Positions 1-5,955 of a DNA stretch of 5,955 nucleotides are shown here, piece after piece. The position numbers were made by a program, and so were the translations under genes. The stretch spans positions 1 through 5,955 of the forward strand of contig JBKOWZ010000300.1 in the NCBI GenBank assembly GCA_046724665.1, given 5' to 3'. How positions within the stretch are numbered: position 1 is the first letter of the stretch; each line of letters starts with the position of its first letter. Under the pieces are notes generated by a model. That model ran no database searches and was not told the DNA's origin. It saw only the letters and a program-made list of their open reading frames with translations. The stretch is from Actinocrinis sp046724665. Lineage in GTDB: Bacteria; Actinomycetota; Actinomycetes; Streptomycetales; Catenulisporaceae.

Positions 1-417
1 GCCCAGTCCCGGCGCTCCGGCGCGCGCCCCGACGAGCGCGACCCGCAACCGCTCGAAGCCACGCTGGCCAGGCTGCTGGCTGAAGCGGGCTGGGAGTCCC
101 CCGCGGCCGTCGGCGGAATCATCCACGGCTGGGCGGACATCGTCGGCCCGCGCATCGCCGCGCACTGCGAGCCGGTCTCCTACGAGGACGGCGTACTGAC
201 CGTGCAGACCGACTCCTCGGCCTGGGCGACCGAGCTGCGTAACCTGTCCGCGACGCTGCTTACGCGCCTCAACTCCGCGGTACCGCGCCGTACCGTGCCT
301 GGTGGCGCGCCGAGGCCCGCGATAGAGCGCATCTCGGTGCTCGGCCCGAACCCGCCGAGCTGGCGACGCGGCAGGTTATCCGCAGACGGGGGAGCCAGGG
401 GTCGTCGCGACCGCTGA
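1..417 (+). CDS. dciA: DciA-family (DUF721) replicative helicase-associated protein, 3' part
   Basis: Partial gene: the frame is open from base 1 to a TGA at 415-417, giving 138 residues with no start in the window. The visible protein has the DUF721 core: a helical stretch (residues 18-48, including LARLLAEAGWESPAAVGG and GWADIVG), then IAAHCEPVSYEDGVLTVQTD, then SSAWATELR with the family's conserved tryptophan. It ends in a basic tail (PSWRRGRL and GARGRRDR). DUF721 proteins are now called DciA. They are ancestral partners of the DnaB helicase, and the mycobacterial homologue is an essential replication protein; the role here is inferred from that family. The position just before gyrB matches the recF-DUF721-gyrB order of actinobacteria. 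Oddities: relative to Streptomyces homologues as I remember them, there is a Pro/Arg-rich insertion near residues 92-110. The last third also uses rare codons (ATA at 322-324, TTA at 376-378, several AGG), unlike gyrB and gyrA. Confidence 0.9.
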   Translation, partial: AQSRRSGARPDERDPQPLEATLARLLAEAGWESPAAVGGIIHGWADIVGPRIAAHCEPVSYEDGVLTVQTDSSAWATELRNLSATLLTRLNSAVPRRTVPGGAPRPAIERISVLGPNPPSWRRGRLSADGGARGRRDR

Positions 418-427
418 GTATGCCCCC

Positions 428-441
428 ATGCGTGGTCGCAT
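428..441. repeat. Small hairpin just after dciA
   Basis: Perfect 5-bp arms ATGCG and CGCAT flank a TGGT loop, starting 10 nt after the dciA stop codon. An alternative pairing TATGC (419-423) with GCATA (438-442) shares the right arm. No T-run follows. It could be a weak end signal for dciA or a protein site; the stem is too short to call a terminator. Confidence 0.3.
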
Positions 442-460
442 AGTGTGACGATTCGACAAT

Positions 461-476
461 CGGTTGGTATGAACCG
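461..476. repeat. Interrupted palindrome CGGTT-N6-AACCG upstream of gyrB
   Basis: The arms CGGTT (461-465) and AACCG (472-476) are perfect inverted copies separated by GGTATG. The surrounding 448-475 stretch is noticeably more AT-rich than the rest of the window. A 16-bp dyad with a 6-bp spacer has the geometry of a dimeric regulator site, but no regulator is identified and chance occurrence is possible. Confidence 0.3.
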
Positions 477-587
477 GCGCCGCGCATGACGCCGATCCCG
501 CGTCGAGCGTCGGCCGACCCCGGCTCGCGTGGGGGGACACTTGACCGGGGGTGGATCAGCTCAGAAGGGCCGTCAGGCCGCGTATGC

Positions 588-616
588 CGCCTTCAGTCAC
601 CGCGAACGGGTAGAAT
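588..616 (+). promoter_or_regulatory. Candidate gyrB(A) promoter, -10 TAGAAT
   Basis: TAGAAT at 611-616 matches the TANNNT -10 consensus of the main actinobacterial sigma factor (HrdB/SigA type). The -35 is poor: the 17-bp-spaced hexamer at 588-593 is CGCCTT, and the nearest T-rich alternative (CTTCAG, 591-596) would leave only a 14-bp spacer. A transcript starting near 623 would have a leader of about 170 nt. Gyrase gene promoters in several bacteria respond to DNA relaxation and often have suboptimal elements, which would fit, but that link is inference. Confidence 0.4.
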
Positions 617-630
617 GGAAGGCAGTTCCA
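616..630. repeat. Inverted repeat at the predicted gyrB transcription start
   Basis: TGGAA (616-620) and TTCCA (626-630) are perfect 5-bp inverted arms around GGCAG. The left arm begins on the last base of the TAGAAT hexamer, so the dyad covers the expected start site. The right half overlaps a GGCAGT direct repeat with a 10-bp period (621-626, 631-636). This placement suits an operator or an early RNA hairpin; no cognate regulator is known from the sequence. Confidence 0.35.
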
Positions 631-653
631 GGCAGTCGAGGATATCCGGCGGT

Positions 654-669
654 CGGCGACCCTTCGCCG
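654..669 (+). repeat. gyrB leader hairpin, 6-bp stem
   Basis: CGGCGA pairs perfectly with TCGCCG around a CCCT loop. The right arm's CGCC (665-668) can instead pair with GGCG at 673-676, so the two hairpins exclude each other. Further downstream, CGCG-AAGG-CGCG (705-716), enclosed by CTGG and CCAG (698-701, 719-722), forms another imperfect stem. In a GC-rich leader such pairings are common, so function is not established. Confidence 0.3.
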
Positions 670-776
670 CACGGCGGGCCCCCGAGTCCGCCTGCCGCTG
701 GTGCCGCGAAGGCGCGCTCCAGTTCCTCGCCCTGTGGCCCGGCCCCTTCCCGGTCGGCCGGTGTCGCTGACGTAGA

Positions 777-783
777 GAAAGGG
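777..783 (+). promoter_or_regulatory. gyrB ribosome binding site
   Basis: The purine-rich GAAAGGG lies about 10 nt before the GTG at 794. It is the only Shine-Dalgarno-like element near the start. A TAG in the same frame at 773-775 stops any extension upstream, which fixes the GTG start. Confidence 0.6.
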
Positions 784-793
784 TTTCGCGTCC

Positions 794-2830
794 GTGGTCG
801 ATCCAGAGCTTTCCGCGCCATCCGCCCCCGTACCCGGCGATCCGGCCGCACCCGCGTCCCGGCAGCAGAGCGGCAACGGCGACTACGACGCCAGCGCTAT
901 CAGCGTCCTCGAAGGCCTCGAGGCGGTGCGCAAGCGCCCCGGCATGTACATCGGCTCGACCGGCGAGCGCGGCCTGCACCACCTCGTCTACGAGGTGGTC
1001 GACAACGCCGTGGACGAGGCGCTGGCCGGATACTGCGACGACATCCAGGTCACCCTGCTGGCCGACGGCGGGGTGAGCGTCGTGGACAACGGCCGCGGCA
1101 TCCCCGTTGACATCGTGCCCGGCCAGGACAAGCCCGCCGTCGAGGTCGTGCTCACCGTGCTGCACGCCGGCGGCAAGTTCGGCGGCGGCGGGTACGCGGT
1201 CTCCGGCGGCCTGCACGGCGTCGGCGTGTCCGTGGTCAACGCGCTGTCCTCGCGCCTGACCGTCGCGGTCAAGCGCGAGGGCGCCCTGTGGACGCAGGAG
1301 TACCTGCGCGGCACGCCCACCGCCGACCTGAACCGCGCGCCGCTCGGCGGCACCGATACCGCGGCGACCGGCACGACCGTCACCTTCTGGGCCGACGACG
1401 AGGTCTTCGAGACCACCGCCTACAGCTTCGAGACCCTGGCCCGGCGCTTCCAGGAGATGGCCTTCCTCAACCGCGGCCTGACCATCTCGCTGACCGACGA
1501 GCGCCCCGAGTTCAAGGACGAGGAGGGCAACCCGCGCGCGGTGGTCTTCCGCTACGACGGCGGCATCGCCGACTTCGTCCGCCACATCAACGCGGCCAAG
1601 GGCGAACTGGTGCACCCCCAGGTCATCGAGTTCGCCGCGGAGGACACCGACCGCAAGATCTCCGCCGAGATCGCGATGCAGTGGAACAGCCAGTACTCCG
1701 AGGGCGTGTACACCTTCGCCAACACGATCAACACCCCGGACGGCGGCACGCACGAGGAGGGCTTCCGCTCCGCGCTGACGAACATCGTCAACCGGTATGC
1801 GAAGGACCAGAAGCTGCTCAAGGACAAGGACGACAACCTCGCCGGCGAGGACATCCGCGAGGGGCTGACCGCGATCATCTCGGTCAAGCTCGGCGAACCG
1901 CAGTTCGAGGGCCAGACCAAGGCCAAGCTCGGCAACACCGAGGCGCGCACCTTCGTCCAGAAGATCACCTACGAGCAGCTGGCCGACTGGTTCGACCGCA
2001 ACCCGAACGAGGCCAAGGACATCGTGCGCAAGTCGATCCAGGCGGCCACCGCCCGGATCGCCGCGCGCAAGGCCCGCGAGCTGACCCGGCGCAAGGGCCT
2101 GCTGGAGACGATGGCCCTGCCCGGCAAGCTGGCCGACTGCCAGTCCACCAACCCGGTCGTGTGCGAGATCTTCGTGGTCGAGGGCGACAGCGCCGGCGGC
2201 TCGGCCAAGTCGGGCCGCGACCCGAAGGTGCAGGCCATCCTGCCGATCCGCGGCAAGATCCTGAACGTGGAGAAGGCCCGGATCGACCGGGTGCTCCAGA
2301 ACAACGAGGTGCAGGCGCTCATCTCGGCCCTCGGCACCGGCGTGCACGACGACTTCGACATCTCAAGGCTGCGCTACCACAAGATCATCCTGATGGCCGA
2401 CGCCGACGTGGACGGCCAGCACATCACCACCCTGCTGCTGACCCTGCTGTTCCGGTTCATGCGCCCGCTGATCGAGGCCGGGCACGTGTACCTGGCCGCG
2501 CCGCCGCTGTACAAGGTCAAGTGGACCAACAACGACTTCGCCTACGCCTACTCGGACCGCGAGCGCGACGCGCTGCTGGCCGCCGGCGCCGCGGCCGGGC
2601 GCCGGGTGAAGGACGACACCGTCCAGCGCTTCAAGGGCCTCGGCGAGATGAACGCCGAGGAGCTGCGGATCACCACCATGGACCGCGACTCGCGGATCCT
2701 GCGGCAGGTCACCCTCGACGACGCGGCCCAGGCCGACGAGCTGTTCTCGATCCTGATGGGCGAGGACGTCGAGGCGCGCCGCTCGTTCATCCAGCGCAAC
2801 GCCAAGGACGTGCGGTTCTTGGACATCTGA
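794..2830 (+). CDS. gyrB: DNA gyrase subunit B
   Basis: ATPase and TOPRIM subunit of DNA gyrase (A2B2), the type IIA topoisomerase that uses ATP to introduce negative supercoils. The 678-aa length is typical of actinobacteria and lacks the roughly 170-residue insertion of E. coli GyrB (804 aa). The GHKL ATPase domain spans about residues 30-250. It has EVVDNAVDEA with the catalytic Glu67 and Mg-binding Asn71 (E. coli Glu42, Asn46), DNGRG with Asp98 (E. coli Asp73), and the lid GGLHGVG (138-144). The transducer domain has the QTK loop with Lys376. The TOPRIM domain has EGDSAGG with Glu463 and DADVDG with Asp536, Asp538 and Asp540. The C-terminal part has QRFKGLGEMN (611-620) and ends RNAKDVRFLDI. 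Arg161 aligns with E. coli Arg136, the coumarin-contact residue, so no target-site resistance is seen there. The GTG start is the only one after the in-frame TAG at 773-775. gyrA follows after 88 bp, so co-transcription is likely. Confidence 0.98.
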   Translation: MVDPELSAPSAPVPGDPAAPASRQQSGNGDYDASAISVLEGLEAVRKRPGMYIGSTGERGLHHLVYEVVDNAVDEALAGYCDDIQVTLLADGGVSVVDNGRGIPVDIVPGQDKPAVEVVLTVLHAGGKFGGGGYAVSGGLHGVGVSVVNALSSRLTVAVKREGALWTQEYLRGTPTADLNRAPLGGTDTAATGTTVTFWADDEVFETTAYSFETLARRFQEMAFLNRGLTISLTDERPEFKDEEGNPRAVVFRYDGGIADFVRHINAAKGELVHPQVIEFAAEDTDRKISAEIAMQWNSQYSEGVYTFANTINTPDGGTHEEGFRSALTNIVNRYAKDQKLLKDKDDNLAGEDIREGLTAIISVKLGEPQFEGQTKAKLGNTEARTFVQKITYEQLADWFDRNPNEAKDIVRKSIQAATARIAARKARELTRRKGLLETMALPGKLADCQSTNPVVCEIFVVEGDSAGGSAKSGRDPKVQAILPIRGKILNVEKARIDRVLQNNEVQALISALGTGVHDDFDISRLRYHKIILMADADVDGQHITTLLLTLLFRFMRPLIEAGHVYLAAPPLYKVKWTNNDFAYAYSDRERDALLAAGAAAGRRVKDDTVQRFKGLGEMNAEELRITTMDRDSRILRQVTLDDAAQADELFSILMGEDVEARRSFIQRNAKDVRFLDI

Positions 2831-2854
2831 CGCTGTCTCGACCTCTGCGCCGCA

Positions 2855-2877
2855 CCCGCCGGGCACGTGCCCGCCGG
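2855..2877. repeat. Palindrome and direct repeat in the gyrB-gyrA spacer
   Basis: CGGGCACGTGCCCG at 2860-2873 is a perfect 14-bp palindrome and can form a 5-bp stem with an ACGT loop in RNA. It is overlapped by two direct copies of CCCGCCGG (2855-2862 and 2870-2877), spaced 15 bp start to start. It sits about 45 bp before the gyrA start. It could be a regulator site, an mRNA processing or stability hairpin, or chance in GC-rich DNA. I see no convincing -10 or -35 in the spacer. Confidence 0.4.
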
Positions 2878-2902
2878 CCGGCCTCCGCGATCCGACCTGA
2901 CC

Positions 2903-2909
2903 GAAGGAA
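2903..2909 (+). promoter_or_regulatory. gyrA ribosome binding site
   Basis: GAAGGAA is a strong Shine-Dalgarno match ending 9 nt before the GTG at 2919. A TGA in the gyrA frame at 2898-2900 excludes any upstream start, so this site decides the start. Confidence 0.8.
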
Positions 2910-2918
2910 CCACTCTCC

Positions 2919-5588
<2,670 letters not shown>

Positions 5589-5602
5589 TAAACATGTGCG
5601 AG

Positions 5603-5632
5603 CCGGGCGGCGCGTCGCATCCGCCGTCCCGG
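5603..5632 (+). terminator. Candidate gyrBA terminator hairpin without a T-run
   Basis: CCGGGCGGCG (5603-5612) pairs with CGCCGTCCCGG (5622-5632), giving ten G-C pairs with one bulged T at 5627 and a 9-nt loop. It begins 14 nt after the gyrA stop codon. No T-tract follows, which is usual for actinobacterial candidates. It may stop, pause or protect the gyrBA transcript, or let some transcription continue into the next gene. Confidence 0.5.
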
Positions 5633-5640
5633 GTATAGAG

Positions 5641-5660
5641 CCGGGGACCTGCGGTCTCGG
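5641..5660 (+). repeat. Second hairpin downstream of gyrA
   Basis: CCGGGGACC (5641-5649) pairs with GGTCTCGG (5653-5660) around a TGC loop, giving eight pairs including one G-T wobble and one bulged G. It follows the first hairpin after only 8 nt. The gap contains TATAGA (5634-5639), which resembles a -10 hexamer, but no -35 is visible at 16-18 bp upstream. Confidence 0.35.
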
Positions 5661-5698
5661 TGCGGAAACGCCGCTCCGAGGCGAGGTTCAAGGTTCCG

Positions 5699-5955
5699 AT
5701 GAGCAACTTCGACGACGCAGGGGGCCTGGAGACGACCGTGAGTGAGAGCTCGAACCCCACAGCCGGGCGGCCCGGCGGCAGCCGCAGCTACGGCGACGCT
5801 CAGACCGCCGTGCGCCCGGCGCCGTCGGCGACTCCGGCGGCTCCCGCGTCTGCGGCATCGGCCCACCCCGCGGCACCGGCACCCGGTGCGGGCGTCGGTA
5901 CAGGTGCCGGATCCGCCGCCCTCACCTCTGCCTCGGCCTCCGCGTCGGCCTCGGC
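5699..5955 (+). CDS. Probable DUF3566 membrane protein, N-terminal part (runs off the right edge)
   Basis: The frame is open from ATG 5699 to the window end: 85 codons without a stop. The visible protein is a disordered, Ala/Ser/Pro/Gly-rich stretch ending in Ser-Ala repeats; no domain or membrane segment is reached. In actinobacteria the gene after gyrA usually encodes a DUF3566 protein with just such a low-complexity N-terminus ahead of two C-terminal membrane helices, so the family call rests on position and composition only. Its function is not well understood. The start is ambiguous. ATG 5699 has AAGG at 5690-5693 (5-nt spacing), and codons 1-13 already show high-GC third positions. GTG 5738 in the same frame has a better-spaced GGAG (5728-5731, 6 nt). 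I prefer ATG slightly. Confidence 0.65.
   Translation, partial: MSNFDDAGGLETTVSESSNPTAGRPGGSRSYGDAQTAVRPAPSATPAAPASAASAHPAAPAPGAGVGTGAGSAALTSASASASAS
5927..5955 (+). repeat. Ser-Ala dipeptide-encoding tandem repeat
   Basis: From TCT at 5927 the frame reads alternating Ser and Ala codons with a 6-base period (TCT GCC, TCG GCC, TCC GCG, TCG GCC, TCG GC) and is still running at the window edge. The copies are imperfect in third positions, which limits slippage. It lies in the low-complexity N-terminal part of the putative DUF3566 protein. Confidence 0.6.

Larger units (their letters stand above)
418..793. other. Gene-free dciA-gyrB intergenic region (376 bp)
   Basis: I see no credible gene here. 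The two forward frames that stay open across parts of it (486-770, and one starting at 529 that runs on into gyrB) resemble no known protein and do not fit a ribosome binding site. From left to right the region holds: a 5-bp-stem hairpin ATGCG-TGGT-CGCAT (428-441); a dyad CGGTT-N6-AACCG (461-476); an isolated TTGACC hexamer (541-546) with no -10 at usual spacing; a TAGAAT -10-like hexamer (611-616); an inverted repeat TGGAA-N5-TTCCA (616-630); a GGCAGT direct repeat (621-626 and 631-636); leader hairpins; and the gyrB ribosome binding site. The size and content fit a regulated gyrBA promoter with a long leader. Confidence 0.7.

Noticed and set aside
541..546. TTGACC as the -35 of a gyrB promoter
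   Set aside because: A good -35 match, but the hexamers 16-19 bp downstream (around 563-571) are GA/GC-rich and do not resemble a -10.
486..770. 94-aa open frame in the dciA-gyrB gap (and an overlapping frame from 529)
   Set aside because: No ribosome binding site, Arg/Ser/Gly-rich sequence with no resemblance to a known family, and the region holds promoter and leader features.
1081..1089. CGTGGACAA, one mismatch from an inverted DnaA box
   Set aside because: It encodes the invariant VDN of the GyrB ATPase DNGRG motif, so protein constraint explains it.
593..2347. 584-aa open frame on the minus strand antisense to gyrB, with smaller minus-strand frames across gyrB and gyrA
   Set aside because: Long antisense frames arise when high-GC genes avoid stops on the other strand. 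The translations are low-complexity Val/Leu/Ala/Asp/Arg strings with no recognisable domain, and gyrB on the plus strand is certain.
5634..5639. TATAGA as a firm promoter for the downstream gene
   Set aside because: No -35 at suitable spacing, and it lies between two hairpins; kept only as a remark.

Overview
This window is a core chromosomal replication and topology locus from a high-GC actinobacterium. Base composition is estimated by eye at around 70% G+C. Codon third positions are almost all G or C, two of the genes use GTG starts, and the gene order is (DUF721/DciA)-gyrB-gyrA-(probable DUF3566 membrane protein). That order is the one found next to oriC in Streptomyces, Mycobacterium and relatives. 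GyrB and GyrA read as closest to Streptomyces-type proteins (judged from memory of the family, not from a search), so a Streptomyces-like or related filamentous actinomycete is the best guess.

Layout. 1-417: 3' part of dciA (DUF721), a replicative-helicase-associated protein, cut by the left edge. 418-793: a 376-bp gene-free region holding several dyads, a good -10-like hexamer (TAGAAT), a long predicted gyrB leader and the gyrB ribosome binding site. 794-2830: complete gyrB (678 aa). 2831-2918: an 88-bp spacer with a perfect 14-bp palindrome. 2919-5588: complete gyrA (889 aa). 5589-5698: a 110-bp spacer with two consecutive hairpins. 5699 to the right edge: the 5' end of an Ala/Pro/Ser/Gly-rich protein whose position and composition fit the DUF3566 family that normally follows gyrA.

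How it works together. GyrB (ATPase plus TOPRIM) and GyrA (breakage-reunion plus DNA-wrapping domain) form the A2B2 DNA gyrase that introduces negative supercoils. All catalytic residues I looked for are present, so both subunits should be active. DciA works with the replicative helicase at the fork. The gyr genes share a strand and are close together, so they are probably co-transcribed from a promoter in the 376-bp gap, possibly with supercoiling feedback.

I found no mobile element, CRISPR, RNA gene or new multi-gene system; this is an ordinary housekeeping region. The points most worth a second look are small: a single rare TTA leucine codon in dciA, a weakened second GyrA box, a Met in the normally invariant NIPPHN motif of GyrA, and dyads in the three non-coding spacers.
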